A stretch of DNA of 64,000 nucleotides. Origin: CAVSUZ01 sp963791885. GTDB lineage: Bacteria > Pseudomonadota > Alphaproteobacteria > Acetobacterales > Acetobacteraceae. The DNA is taken from the NCBI GenBank assembly GCA_963791885.1, contig CAWBUL010000004.1, positions 434,001-498,000 of the forward strand. The letters are read 5' to 3'. Below the pieces are notes generated by a model that was not told where the DNA came from, did not search any database, and saw nothing but the letters and a program-made list of their open reading frames with translations. The position numbers were made by a program, and so were the translations under genes. The stretch's first letter is position 1. Each line of letters opens with the position of its first letter. Shown here one piece after another: positions 53,801 to 62,344 of this stretch.

Positions 53801-55323
53801 GAGGGCGACAGGTCGAAACTGCTGTCGAACTGCAACGTGCCCCCGTTGAACGTGAGTGGGCCAGTTGAAGCGCCCAATCCATTGTCGGCGCTCACCGCAA
53901 TCGCGCCCTGGCTGATTGTCGTGCCGCCGGTATAAGTGTTGACGCCCGTAAGCGTCAGCGTGCCCGTGCCGACCTTGACCAGCGAGCCGCCAGTGGCGTC
54001 AGGGACAGCTAAGCCGCCATCATTGATGGTCCCACTCACAGTCGTTGAAAGGTTGTTGGAGCCGACCGTCAGTTGCTTGGAGCCGAGATCAAATGTACCC
54101 GCGCCCGCGATCGAGCCAGCTGTCGTCCCGGTTATGCTGGGGTCGGGCGGTGCGCCAGTGTCGGGAAAAGTTCCCAGGCCCGAAAAGTCAACGATGCCGC
54201 CTGCGTTGGTGATAAACGCCGCGTTGCCACCGGTGCTCATGCCGAAGAAGCTGGTTACCCCGCCGGCGTTGGTGGTGATCGTTGCATTGCCCGCGCTGCT
54301 CCCTTGGTAGAAGCCTGTGATGCCATTGTTGGTGATGGTGGCATTACCAGCCGTAGTGGTGCCTCCCGTGCAGCCACACCCAGGAAAGATAGGTGAGAAA
54401 TCCAGTTCTCCGCCCGGGTTGACCATGATCGTTGCATGATCAGCGGTGCTCGTGTCGTCGAAGAAAATGAAACCATTGTCACCCGCCCCGGCGGGAACTG
54501 TCGCATTACCCGCGGTGAGTGTCGCGCTACCTGCACTACTCGCATCGTGAAATTCAATGTTCGAGCCTACATAAGCCGTGATCGTCGCATTTTCAGCTGT
54601 GCTGTTGCCGTAGAATTCTACGAAACCGCCTGAGAAATCGTCGTTATTACCTGGAACGCCGGCTGTTATTGTCGCGCTGCCTGCGTTCGCACTTGAGCTC
54701 GTGCTCCTATCTTCGAGATTGAATGTTACGTTGCCCAAATTGCTGACATTGATAAACGCCGGCCCGGCCGTGCTCATATTGATGAAGTGGAGCTCGCCAT
54801 CGGGAATATTGAAGGTTGGGAAGTTGGTGGCCTGACTGGCTGCAATGCCACTGCCGGTGATAAGTAACTCAGGTGGGAAAGCCAAAGCGAAGGTATAGCC
54901 AGGCGCATTGAACATCAGAGTTTGTACAGTTGCAGTAAAAGGGGGAGCCAAGAACGTAATATTTGTTTGAGACGACGTATTGAAGGTGGCTGTTCCGGTT
55001 GGGACGACGCCGCCAATCCAGTTGCTCGGGGTGTTAAAGACCGAGGTGCTTGGGGTGGAGAGCCACGTTGCGTCCTGGGCAAAGGCGGGCATGCCGAACC
55101 AGTTGAGAACGATAAGCGGAAGTGCGACGCGCGCGGCGATAGCGACAGTTCGCCAGGCCTTCTGGATCCCTGTTGGTGCGCTTCTATCTTTCTTGGCCGG
55201 ACACAGCCATAGGAGGGCTGACACGGTGGCCCGAATACCAGCACAACATGATAGACCCATCGCGCGAGTTTCCGCTTCGTACAGCACGCAGATGTACACG
55301 TGCGGCAGATTGTCACAATCCAT
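50872..55323 (-). CDS. Giant autotransporter fused to a C-terminal OmpA peptidoglycan-binding domain
   Basis: 1483 residues. Long leader with a late hydrophobic core (VALPLIVLNWFGMPAFA, cut near residue 82). Passenger about 83-990: Asn/Ser/Thr/Gly-rich, Cys-poor, with PATR-type repeats (NTYTGGTT, LGNGGTSGSI). Three near-identical 68-residue units lie around 560-762. A Pro-rich linker (about 998-1050) leads to an autotransporter beta barrel (GEVFLRGFGTTF... to GGLRFTFGA, about 1080-1365). After the barrel, where the chain normally ends, an OmpA-type domain follows: FDWDRADLTDRARQIIAEAA, VNGYTDTSGTPRYNQGLSLR, RRVEIVIR, with the Asp and Arg that bind diaminopimelate. Alternative start ATG 55260. 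Confidence 0.88.
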   Translation of the reverse strand: MDCDNLPHVYICVLYEAETRAMGLSCCAGIRATVSALLWLCPAKKDRSAPTGIQKAWRTVAIAARVALPLIVLNWFGMPAFAQDATWLSTPSTSVFNTPSNWIGGVVPTGTATFNTSSQTNITFLAPPFTATVQTLMFNAPGYTFALAFPPELLITGSGIAASQATNFPTFNIPDGELHFINMSTAGPAFINVSNLGNVTFNLEDRSTSSSANAGSATITAGVPGNNDDFSGGFVEFYGNSTAENATITAYVGSNIEFHDASSAGSATLTAGNATVPAGAGDNGFIFFDDTSTADHATIMVNPGGELDFSPIFPGCGCTGGTTTAGNATITNNGITGFYQGSSAGNATITTNAGGVTSFFGMSTGGNAAFITNAGGIVDFSGLGTFPDTGAPPDPSITGTTAGSIAGAGTFDLGSKQLTVGSNNLSTTVSGTINDGGLAVPDATGGSLVKVGTGTLTLTGVNTYTGGTTISQGAIAVSADNGLGASTGPLTFNGGTLQFDSSFDLSPSRVITLNAASGGFAGGGTFDTNGFTTTISQVMLGTGGLTKAGAGTLLLANDNTYTGGTTVSLGTLQLGNGGTTGSILGDVSDNGTLAFNRSDVVTFPGLISGTGNVTQIGPGTTILTADSTYAGGTTISLGTLQLGNGGTSGSIVGDVTDNGTLAFNRSDAVTFAGVISGTGSVAQIGPGTTILTADNTYTGGTAISLGTLQLGNGGTSGSILGDVTDNGTLAFDRSDVVTFPGVISGIGSVAQIGPGVTILNADNPYAGVTTVNAGTLVVGDPDHPAAALSGGGSISVAPGATLGGYGSVTGSVTNNGTVAAGNATPGFATAAAGTFTINGDLLNQNLVALTPDPAVGNVLLVRGNYAAGASGTLLVSTVLNAGGALSNQFTDRLLVLGNASGTTSVRIVNAGGSGAITSFTGIPDPADGISVVQVAGMSTPGAFTLPGGYVTGGTPFQYNLYAYGPGSPNGNAEPAQSLVGAGNWDYRLQTVYVSPGGPEPPQPEPPIPTTPTPPPPPDPLPEPGPPAPPLPPDVRPEVAPQVPAYLTAPTALFNAGFQDLDSLHRRLGEIHDDQILGLNPQGEVFLRGFGTTFNYTSDRSFTAFGFNSSGDYAGTQLGGNWIAANNAAGTLRLGLDGTLGRLWYQPSAIDGQSKGLFNTDTLAGTITWQSQQGWYVDAIIMGGMFDGAVSTPNRGQTAGFNGTSIAASLEAGYPIPLGWQRLSLEPEVQLVYQHLNFPQRTDVDGINVDLGSPDQGVFRGGARLIRSFTGPDGRLLTPYLEANVLQGIGGGNNVELSNVGFGTGRFGTALQVGGGITGTLTRNLSVYGDVAWQQNVGNDGGFRGWSFNGGLRFTFGAVAVAVAAVPTAAPAPAIVRTYLVFFDWDRADLTDRARQIIAEAAAASTRVQLTRIQVNGYTDTSGTPRYNQGLSLRRAQAVAAELVRDGVPRSAIAIQGFGETHLLVPTGPGVREPQNRRVEIVIR
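53036..53644. repeat. Three tandem 204-bp coding repeats in the autotransporter
   Basis: Units of about 204 bases at 53036, 53237 and 53441 encode near-identical 68-residue PATR blocks (GTLQLGNGGT, SDVVTFPG, QIGPGTTILTAD). They are more alike in DNA than the rest of the passenger, pointing to recent duplication or gene conversion, and could change in copy number. Confidence 0.8.
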
Positions 55324-55949
55324 TACGAGTGCTGAGCCAAAGAATGCTCGCTATTGTTGCAAAAATGCTGCGGAGAAATGAGCCTCACAGGTAGCCCCTG
55401 TTGATTGAGGCCAGATCACTTCCGCCCTCGACGCTTCTCGTTCATGAGCGCGTTCTTCGTTCCCGCTCGAATAGCGTGGCGAGCACCGACGTGCTGATCG
55501 ATGCGTCCCGAACAGCGCCAGGATCGCCCGATACCGATCATGCTTGCTTGGTGCGGCTGTTTGCCGGTGAACGGTCGTGCCGGTGCTCGATCCGGGCCGG
55601 GTCGCACCAGGCAGGGATATTTCTATACGCTTGCAGGTGACGACCGCCGATTGAAACGGCCCAAATCCGCCGGCGGTAGTCTGCAGCTACGCGCCCGAGC
55701 GTCAGCGCGCCACGAAGGCCGTGTAGGAATTCTATCGCTGCAGTCAGGCGCACAGACTTCGGGCAGCCAGAGCATTCCTCCGGTTCTGCGAGGCCAGCTG
55801 GCGGCCAGTTCTAGTCGTGCACGGTGAAGCCGTTGCCTCCGCCCTCCAGGACGTCGGGTACTCCGCGCCACTGTGTTGTTGATCCACAGGCAGTTGATCA
55901 CAACGGGCGGATGATGGCGGCGGGTGTCCGCCTTGGACGAGCACCGACG
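55324..55949. other. Intergenic region, no gene supported
   Basis: 626 bases between the autotransporter start and the IS1380 remnant. It should include the autotransporter promoter. Several frames open on both strands are short, basic and not protein-like. I see nothing else in it. Confidence 0.4.
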
Positions 55950-56084
55950 CTCGGCTGCGCGGGAGGGTCCAGTGGTGCAGTTGCAGCTGGCGTCGCGTCA
56001 GCAGCGAAGCGATGTTAGAAAAAGCGCGTCCGAGTGACGGTGTTCTTGCCTTCCTTAAAGTGTTGCACAGCGGTGCCGCGATGG
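55950..56084 (-). pseudogene. IS1380-family transposase remnant, downstream piece
   Basis: Continues the piece at 56959: after removal of the inserted element the reading goes FYNHRGTAVQHFKEGKNTVT and then RTRFF, stop, HRFAAD and a LQLH-like run. The intact family motif is FYNxRGTAEQWIKEGKNAxKWTRLSC. Frameshifts and a stop show it is long dead. Confidence 0.7.
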
Positions 56085-56958
56085 TTCTAGGGCGAAGACC
56101 CAATTGGGTTATTGCCAAATCAATAGGTTGTTGATTCCCTGTGGTCGGAGTTTGCATCGATTCGGGGCAGCATGGTCACAGGGTATTTCTGGTTGAGCGA
56201 CGGGCAGTGGGAGAAGATTGACCCATTGCTGCCCGTCTACATACGCGGCAAGCGACGGGTGGATGATCGGCGCGTGATCAGCGGCATCATCCAAGTCATC
56301 ATCTCCGGTTGCCGATGGTCCGACGCACCGTTGGAATATGGGCCACGCAAGACACTGTATAATCGGTTCGTGCGCTGGGCAGTGCGCGGGATCTGGGAGC
56401 GTGTGTTCATGGAACTTGCGCGCGCCGGCGGCCCGCCGGCCGAAGCCTTGCTGGACAGCACGCATATCAAGGTCCACCGGTCGGCCAGCGCCGGGCGGCG
56501 AAAAAGGGGGGTTCGCGTGGGATCGGGACGAGCCGCGGCGGGCGCAATACCAAAATCCATCTGATCGCTGATGCTCACGGCCGACCCAAGGTCATCGCGC
56601 TGACCGGCGGTGAGCGCCACGATAGCGTGCCGGCGCAGGCAATGTTGGCTCGACTGCCGCCCGACCTGCGCGTGATCGCCGATGCCGCTTACGACAGTGC
56701 CGAATTGCGCCGTTGGCTGGCGGACCGCGGCAGCCGCGTCATCATCCCCAACCGCAAGAACCGAAAGCAGCCCTATCCGTTCGACGCCGTCACCTATAGG
56801 CGGCGCAATATCGTCGAACGCACCTTCTGCCGCCTCAAGGACTTTCGACGCCTGGCAACGCGCTACGATCGGCTCGACGAAACTTTCGTCTCCACCCTCT
56901 GCATCGCCGCCGCCCTTGCCTACTTCCTCAAGTAGTCAGATGAGTCTTCGCCCTAGAA
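56085..56958 (+). mobile_element. IS5-family (IS427-group-like) insertion sequence
   Basis: About 870 bases. Perfect 15-bp inverted ends TTCTAGGGCGAAGAC (56085-56099) and GTCTTCGCCCTAGAA (56944-56958), including CTAG on each side, which may be the target duplication. Encodes a transposase in two phases joined at an A5G6 run. Inserted in the IS1380 remnant. Confidence 0.9.
56172..56935 (+). CDS. IS5-family transposase made by frameshifting
   Basis: ORF A starts ATG 56172 (MVTGYFWLSDGQWEKIDPLL), with the N-terminal DUF4096-like domain (SGIIQVIISGCRWSDAP) and first Asp in LLDSTHIKVHRS. At AAAAAGGGGGG (56501-56511) a -1 slip gives KKGGSRGIGTSRGGRNTKIH, HLIADAHGRPKVIALT, second Asp in IADAAYDSAELRRWL and Glu in RNIVERTFCRLKDFRR, ending 56935. 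Without the slip ORF A ends at 56564. The slippery run fits programmed frameshifting known in this IS group. Complete and probably active. Confidence 0.85.
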
Positions 56959-57357
56959 AGTCATCACCCGCTCGGCGCGCCGCGTGGTGTTGGTCACGAC
57001 GAAGCCAATGCGCGGATACAGATCAGCGAGATGCAGCAAGATTTCGCCACCGCTCGACGGGGCCTGGTCCGTGACTTGGCTTGGTAGTGGAAGCTGGCGT
57101 AATAGCTGGTGCCTCGTGCGGCGCCCAGCCAACGGGGGGGGGGCGCCAATAACTAGCCGATGTGTTCCTTCGGCACCGCAGCCATATATTTTAAGCCCTC
57201 CACCTCCAGCAATTCGTTGGCGTCGAAATTGGGGCATCGCGCCGGGGGCCTTTCTATGCGCCATGAGCTGCATGGCGGCGTTCAACGCAGCACCGAGATG
57301 GACGTTCCCCGGCAACCGGAGCAGACCAGAGAAACGCAACTTCTTGGGCACAAACAT
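56959..57357 (-). pseudogene. IS1380-family transposase remnant, upstream piece
   Basis: Recognised by LHLADLYPRIGFVVTNTTRR then AERVMTF at 56953-57040, which equals the IS1380 GELYPRVGFIVTNxxRPAERVVAF motif just before FYN. Upstream in a shifted phase is DANELLEVEGLKYMA, the preceding family stretch. Frameshifts and the IS5-family insertion mean it is not functional. The tail to 57357 is weakly supported. Confidence 0.75.
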
Positions 57358-57492
57358 AACGCCGCGGCTCTAGTAATGCTCTGACGTGCGTGCGCCTTCA
57401 ACCAGTCAGCGTTGGCCCAGCTCGGCATCTACAATCTCGGGCAACCTTTTGTGGTGTCCGTCTGTGGCGGCCAACTGTGGAGCGGACGGGGC

Positions 57493-57828
57493 CTACGGGA
57501 GGGACACCCGACGCGCCGCGCCTCGCCAGGTCGCCATCCACCGGCGGCGCCGCGGCTCCGTCTCGTTATACTCGTTGTATGCTTGGAGCAGCGCCGGCCA
57601 CGCCGCACCACAGGCTTCGTCCTGTCCACGCTTCCGTATGGCAGACCGGGCTGAGTGATCGATCACATCGTGCCGTTGAAACGCGGTGGTCCCGACACAC
57701 CGGCCAACATGCAGCGGCAGGCCATCGAAGATGCGAAAGCCAAGGACAAGTGGGAGCGACGGCCGGCCTGTATCGACGGGATCGTAACGAAAGCTGGTGG
57801 CCGCCAAATTTCTTGCGAGGTCAGTCAT
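57493..57828 (-). CDS. Hypothetical protein
   Basis: 111 residues from ATG 57828 (MTDLARNLAATSFRYDPVDT). The middle LGFRIFDGLPLHVGRCVGTT and QDEACGAAWPALLQAYNEYN look protein-like; the C terminus is Arg-rich. No domain recognised; a strong ribosome-binding site is lacking. Lies between IS debris and the recombinase gene, so may be island cargo. Confidence 0.4.
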   Translation of the reverse strand: MTDLARNLAATSFRYDPVDTGRPSLPLVLGFRIFDGLPLHVGRCVGTTAFQRHDVIDHSARSAIRKRGQDEACGAAWPALLQAYNEYNETEPRRRRWMATWRGAARRVSLP

Positions 57829-58197
57829 AGGTGAAGCGCGGGCGACCGGGGGTCCCCGGAGGGGGCGAACCGCCCGGAGGCAGGCGCTGGTCCCGCGCGC
57901 CCGCGTGCGTGTGCATGCGCTCGTTCGCGTTGGTCCCGTCCCGCCCATGGTCTCTTGGTATTCAATCTTAGCTGTGGTTTTGGTCCTGGCGGCTCACGCG
58001 GGTCCCAACGTTCGAGCACCCGCAATTTGCTACGTCCGGGCATCAATGGCTGAAATAGCCGCAATCGGGAGGGGGTAGGGGCGGACTTCGACCATTCAAC
58101 CCGCTCGTCCCCTCGGCCCGCGGGCGCGCGGCTGGGGTTCGACCGCGTCCCCATGTCCAGGGACCGCAGTCCAGAACACGCCGGTCGGCTTAAGCCA
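57829..58197. other. 369-base region, no gene seen
   Basis: Very GC-rich in its left half, with long Arg/Pro/Ala shadow frames only. It lies just downstream of the serine recombinase stop. No attachment-site repeat could be recognised by eye. Confidence 0.35.
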
Positions 58198-59040
58198 TCA
58201 CGGCGATTGTTGGCCCAGCACTCGGCCGACACTGACATGCGAAATCTTGATGCCGGATTTGGCCAGCTCGGCAGAGATCGCTCGCAGCGAAAGGCCCTTG
58301 CGGCGGAACGCGTGCATCCGCCGGATCGCAGCCTGTTGCGCCTTCACCGGGACCAGCCGGCGGTTGGCATCGACCATGAAGCCGAACGGCACCGCGCCGC
58401 TGAACTCGCCGCTGGCTTTCTGCCGCTGCTTGGTGGCCCTGATGCGTTCACCGATCCGGTTGCGCTCGAACTCGGCGAACGCCCAGACAATGGTCAAGAA
58501 CAGTCTGGCGATGCCGTTGCCGCTGACATCGTCAGCGCCACCGTTCAGATCGAGCAGGAACAGGCTGACACCGCGCGACTCGAACGCTTCGACGACGGCG
58601 AGGCAGTCCGAGGCGGAACGGAACATGCGATCGAGCTTGGCGGCAACCAGCGTATCCCCGGCGCGAAGGCCGGCCCAAAGTTTCGCCCCTTCGGGCCGCT
58701 CATGGAACGGGACCGCACCAGATACGCCGGCCTCGACGTGGACGGCGTCGAGACCGACGCCGCGTTGCAGTGCCCAGCCTTCGAGCTGGCGCCACTGAAC
58801 GTCGAGGCTCTGGCCGTTCTCGGCCTGGCTGTCGGTCGAAACGCGGCAGTAAGCGAACGTGCGCGGTTTTGTGGCCGCGGCGCCATACGCTTGCGCTTCC
58901 GGTCGAAGTCGCGATGCCGGCAGTAGAGCGAAGCCTTCAGGGTGATCTGTCCGCAGCCCGCTCGCGCACAACGCCGCTGCAACCAACCACCGGTGCCGAA
59001 CCCGGCTGCGTGCACGCGTCTCCAGCCTGGTCGAAGCCAA
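58198..59040 (-). CDS. Serine recombinase / resolvase family protein
   Basis: Site-specific recombinase of the small resolvase type. The catalytic N domain begins TFAYCRVSTDSQAENGQSLD with the nucleophile Ser in RVST, then AAKLDRMFRSASDCLAVVEA (DRxxR motif) and IVWAFAEFERNRIGERIRAT. A C-terminal HTH is IRRMHAFRRKGLSLRAISAE and HVSVGRVLGQ. A good start codon near the domain is missing; the nominal ATG 59040 adds about 60 implausible residues, and an upstream Cys-rich phase (CARAGCGQITLKASLYCRHR) suggests a gene joined or frameshifted here. Probably 220 functional residues. May serve a lost transposon or island. Confidence 0.85.
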   Translation of the reverse strand: MASTRLETRARSRVRHRWLVAAALCASGLRTDHPEGFALLPASRLRPEAQAYGAAATKPRTFAYCRVSTDSQAENGQSLDVQWRQLEGWALQRGVGLDAVHVEAGVSGAVPFHERPEGAKLWAGLRAGDTLVAAKLDRMFRSASDCLAVVEAFESRGVSLFLLDLNGGADDVSGNGIARLFLTIVWAFAEFERNRIGERIRATKQRQKASGEFSGAVPFGFMVDANRRLVPVKAQQAAIRRMHAFRRKGLSLRAISAELAKSGIKISHVSVGRVLGQQSP

Positions 59041-59188
59041 GCGGGACTTCCAAAAGCCGGCCGAGACGGTCGCGTCAGGGCACGTTCTGCTGCTGTCTGG
59101 CGGGCCGGCGCCGTTGGATCGGTGGAGTAACGCGGCTCGACCCAGGCGGCGCGATGGCGATGCCGGGCGAGAACTTGATCAGGCAAAT

Positions 59189-59803
59189 TCAGACCGAACG
59201 CTGCGGATAACGTTGCAGCAGCCGCACCGTTCGGAGCCGGCGACGATCAATCAGATATTCCGCCTCGCCGTAATCATCCCCCAGAAGGTGCGGCGCGCAG
59301 ACGATGCTTGCAGCCGGTGCATCGGTGCATAGCAGGACGCTGCCACCGTCGAAAGTCTGCCAGACACCTCGCGCGAAGCTCTCGCCACAGTCGCGTTCGC
59401 TCGACCATGACAGCCCATAAGTCCGGCGACGGCGATTGTAGAAGCTGTCGCCGCGATAGAGCGTCCGGCCGGGACCATCGTAAGCAGGCAGCAACACCCG
59501 CAGACCGTTGACCAGGACACCATCATCCATGATCTCCTGCCGTATGTGATCGCCATTGCTCAGCCAGATGCTGAGGAAGCGTTGCTGCATGACGGCTGAC
59601 AGGGGTGCGAGGCGCGCCGCCGACAGCATGGCTCGGCGCCACAGGCCGCGCGCCTCGATCTGCTGGAGGACGTCGCGCAGGAGCGCGAGATCATCTTTCG
59701 TCAGCGCGGTTGTGAAGTCGCGCAGGACAAACCCGTCAGCGCGCCGCATTTCGCGCAGCCGCTCGGCCACCCTTCTCCCACTGTCACCCGTGATGTCAGA
59801 CAT
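59189..59803 (-). CDS. Possible ADP-ribosyltransferase-fold protein
   Basis: 204 residues, ATG 59803 (MSDITGDSGRRVAERLREMR). After a helical N half the C half has the order Arg (LYRGDSF, R117), Ser (YGLSWSSERDCGESFARG, S132/S134) and Glu-x-Glu (YGEAEYLIDRRRL, E180 and E182). That is the R-S-ExE order of arginine-type mono-ADP-ribosyltransferases. GGSVLLCT and ASIVCAPHLL look like core strands. No secretion signal. Function is inference; next to a recombinase in the island. Confidence 0.55.
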   Translation of the reverse strand: MSDITGDSGRRVAERLREMRRADGFVLRDFTTALTKDDLALLRDVLQQIEARGLWRRAMLSAARLAPLSAVMQQRFLSIWLSNGDHIRQEIMDDGVLVNGLRVLLPAYDGPGRTLYRGDSFYNRRRRTYGLSWSSERDCGESFARGVWQTFDGGSVLLCTDAPAASIVCAPHLLGDDYGEAEYLIDRRRLRTVRLLQRYPQRSV

Positions 59804-59945
59804 AAGACTCCAAAATCGAGCGGGCAGAGTTTCCCCTGAGAAACAGCATTATCGCAGCTTATCGATGTGCGCCGGCAGCTCGCCGCTCAGGCGCAAGGCA
59901 TTTTTGTGCGATGTGGTCAGCCGAGTAAACCAAAAGTCTGAGGTC

Positions 59946-60725
59946 CTAATTTCCTGTCGGAGCCTGCGGCGATGCGGCGCTGGCGATCGTCCGGATGGTC
60001 TGCATGACGTCGAACGGGAACACGATGGTCGAACTCCGCTCACTGGCGATCTCGCTCAGCGTGCCGAGGTAGCGCAACTGCATTGCCCCGGGACTAGTCG
60101 CCAGGATCTCGGCGGCTTCCACCAGTTTCTGTGCCGCCTGCTGCTCGCCTTCGGCGTTGATGATCTTGGCCCGGCGGAGGCGCTCGGCTTCGGCCTGGCG
60201 GGCGATAGCGCGGACCATGCTGTGGTCGAGATCCACCTGCTTGATCTCGACGTTGGTGACTTTCACGCCCCAGGCTTCCGTGTGCATGTCCAGGATCTCC
60301 TGGATATCGGCGTTCAGCTTGTCGCGCTCAGCGAGCATCTCATCCAGCGTGTGCTTGCCCAGCACCGAGCGCAGCGTGGTCTGTGCAAGTTGGCTGGTGG
60401 CCTGCAGGAAATTCTCGATCTGGATCACCGCCTTGTCGGCGTCTACCACGCGGAAATACAGCACCGCGTTGACCTTCACCGAGACGTTGTCGCGCGAGAT
60501 TACATCCTGACTGGGCACATCCAGCACCACCGTGCGCAGATCGACGCGCACCATCTGCTGCGCGTACGGCACCAGCAGGAACAACCCCGGCCCCTTCACG
60601 CCGGTGAACCGACCGAAAGTGAAGACCACCGCACGCTGATATTCGCGCATGATGCGGATCGCCGAGCTGGCGACTGCCACGATCGCGACCAGGATGACAG
60701 CAAAGATAACAAAGGGAAGGTTCAA
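59946..60725 (-). CDS. Slipin / SPFH-family membrane protein
   Basis: Stomatin-like inner-membrane scaffold. One N-terminal span (FVIFAVILVAIVAVASSAI), then the SPFH domain: REYQRAVVFTFGRFTGVKGP, DVISRDNVSVKVNAVLYFRV, and LRSVLGKHTLDEMLAERDKL. A coiled coil (EAERLRRAKIINAEGEQQAA) follows. 259 residues. Pairs with the NfeD gene 22 bases upstream, a conserved two-gene unit in bacteria. Confidence 0.93.
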   Translation of the reverse strand: MNLPFVIFAVILVAIVAVASSAIRIMREYQRAVVFTFGRFTGVKGPGLFLLVPYAQQMVRVDLRTVVLDVPSQDVISRDNVSVKVNAVLYFRVVDADKAVIQIENFLQATSQLAQTTLRSVLGKHTLDEMLAERDKLNADIQEILDMHTEAWGVKVTNVEIKQVDLDHSMVRAIARQAEAERLRRAKIINAEGEQQAAQKLVEAAEILATSPGAMQLRYLGTLSEIASERSSTIVFPFDVMQTIRTIASAASPQAPTGN

Positions 60726-60747
60726 TGTGGTTTTCCCGTCGCGGCGC

Positions 60748-62094
60748 TCAGGCCGGTTCCACCAGCAGGGTCAGGCCGTCGCGGCCGATGACACGGATCA
60801 CTTGACCCGATTGCAGCGGGCCCGTTGCCCGCGCACGCCAGCGTTCACCCTGCACCATCACCTCGCCCTGCTGGCCCGTCCAGCCAATGATCGTCCGTCC
60901 CGGCGCGCCGACCAGCGCGGCGGTGCCGCTTGCCATCGGGCGCCGGCGCGCGCGCACCAGCAGCGCCAGCACCAACCCGAACAGAGCGGCGCTGGCCAGC
61001 GTGGCGCCGGCAATCACCGCCAGCGGCAACTGCGCGCCGCGCGCCTCGAACATCAGCAGTGATCCGATCACGAACGCGCTCATGCCGCCAAGCACGAAAG
61101 CGCCAAACGACGGCACGAACGCCTCGGCGGCCATCAGCCCCAGGCCGAGCAGCACCAACGCCAGCCCAGCATAGTCGATCGGCAGCAGATTAAGGCCGTA
61201 GCCGCCGACCAGCAGGCAGATGACACCGATCACGCCTGGCGCGTAGATCCCGGGATGCGACGCTTCGAAGGCAATGCCGAACAGCCCGGCCAGCAGCAGC
61301 AGGTAGACGATCGAGGGATCAGTCAGCAACGCCAGCAATCGGTCGCGCAGATTGGGCTCCACCTCGGCGAGCGCCAGTCCGCTGGTGTCCAACAGTACCG
61401 GCTTGCCCTGCACAATCACACTGCGGCCGTTCGCCTTGGCCAGCAGGTCCGGCAGGTCGGCGGCAACGAGGTCGATCACATGCTGTTCTAGCGCGACGTT
61501 GTAAGGCACGCTGACCGCCTCGCGCACCGCCTTCTCCGCCCAGTCGGCGTTGCGTGCGTGCAACGTGGCGAGACCACGGATATAGGCGACGGAGTCGTTG
61601 GTCATCTTGGTCAGCTCAGCGTCGCGCGGCGCGGCCGTGGCGGGCTGATCTGCCTTGCGGCCATCCTCGGCGGGCTTGGAGTCCGATCCGGCGAGCGGCG
61701 TCGAGGCAAACAGGGAAACCGGCGACGCGGCACCCAGATTGGTGCCTGGCGCCATTGCGGCAAGTGCGGCGGCGTAAAGGATAAAGGTGCCGGCGCTGGC
61801 GGCACGGGCCCCACTTGGCGCCACGTAAGCGAGCACCGGAACCGGCGAGGCCAGCATGGCGCGGATGATGTCGCGCATCGCACTGTCCAGTCCCCCGGGC
61901 GTGTCCATGCGAAGCACCACCACCGCGGCGTCCTGACGCTGCGCCTCGTTCAAGCTGCGCACGACATAGTTGGCGCTGCCGGGACCGATCGCGCCGTCGA
62001 GCGCGATCACCACAGCCTCGCGCGGCGCCGCGAGCGCCTGCGTGCATCCGAGTACGAGCAGCCATGCCACCAAAAGCCCGCGCGATATCGCCAT
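60748..62094 (-). CDS. NfeD-family membrane serine protease
   Basis: ClpP-class membrane protease that cuts stomatin-like partners. Start ATG 62094 (MAISRGLLVAWLLVLG) with AGAGG upstream; signal sequence cut near AAPRE. Protease motif VVLRMDTPGGLDSAMRDIIR, nucleophile in SGARAASAGTFILYAA, Lys region VREAVSVPYN. Four to five membrane spans near 245-360 and a C-terminal OB domain (GEVMVQGERWRARATGPLQS). 448 residues, long form. The frame extends upstream to 62505 but the signal peptide fixes the start. Confidence 0.93.
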   Translation of the reverse strand: MAISRGLLVAWLLVLGCTQALAAPREAVVIALDGAIGPGSANYVVRSLNEAQRQDAAVVVLRMDTPGGLDSAMRDIIRAMLASPVPVLAYVAPSGARAASAGTFILYAAALAAMAPGTNLGAASPVSLFASTPLAGSDSKPAEDGRKADQPATAAPRDAELTKMTNDSVAYIRGLATLHARNADWAEKAVREAVSVPYNVALEQHVIDLVAADLPDLLAKANGRSVIVQGKPVLLDTSGLALAEVEPNLRDRLLALLTDPSIVYLLLLAGLFGIAFEASHPGIYAPGVIGVICLLVGGYGLNLLPIDYAGLALVLLGLGLMAAEAFVPSFGAFVLGGMSAFVIGSLLMFEARGAQLPLAVIAGATLASAALFGLVLALLVRARRRPMASGTAALVGAPGRTIIGWTGQQGEVMVQGERWRARATGPLQSGQVIRVIGRDGLTLLVEPA

Positions 62095-62344
62095 CGGCCA
62101 GCCTCTGTTTCGCACTGTAGCGCAATCGAGGGAGGGGTTAACCCGCCTTTCGGTCTCACCCCTTGATTTCGACAATTTGGCCGACCGGCTGCCCGCCAAC
62201 CGGAGAACCGCCTGGTGCCAGGTTGTCGGTGGCAGGTTGATTGACCCATCGCGGGGAGCAGGTGCTACTGCGCAGCCGGTGCGATGCTCCGGCCTGACGT
62301 AGACGGAGAGGATCAGGGGTGCACACTCGGGAGCCCTCCGTCGC

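Noticed and set aside
53036..53935. Series of plus-strand frames of 66-95 residues with equal spacing
   Set aside because: Antisense products of the repeated PATR blocks, not genes.
55401..55640. Short plus-strand frame upstream of the autotransporter
   Set aside because: No ribosome-binding site, basic low-complexity product, overlaps an equally weak minus frame.
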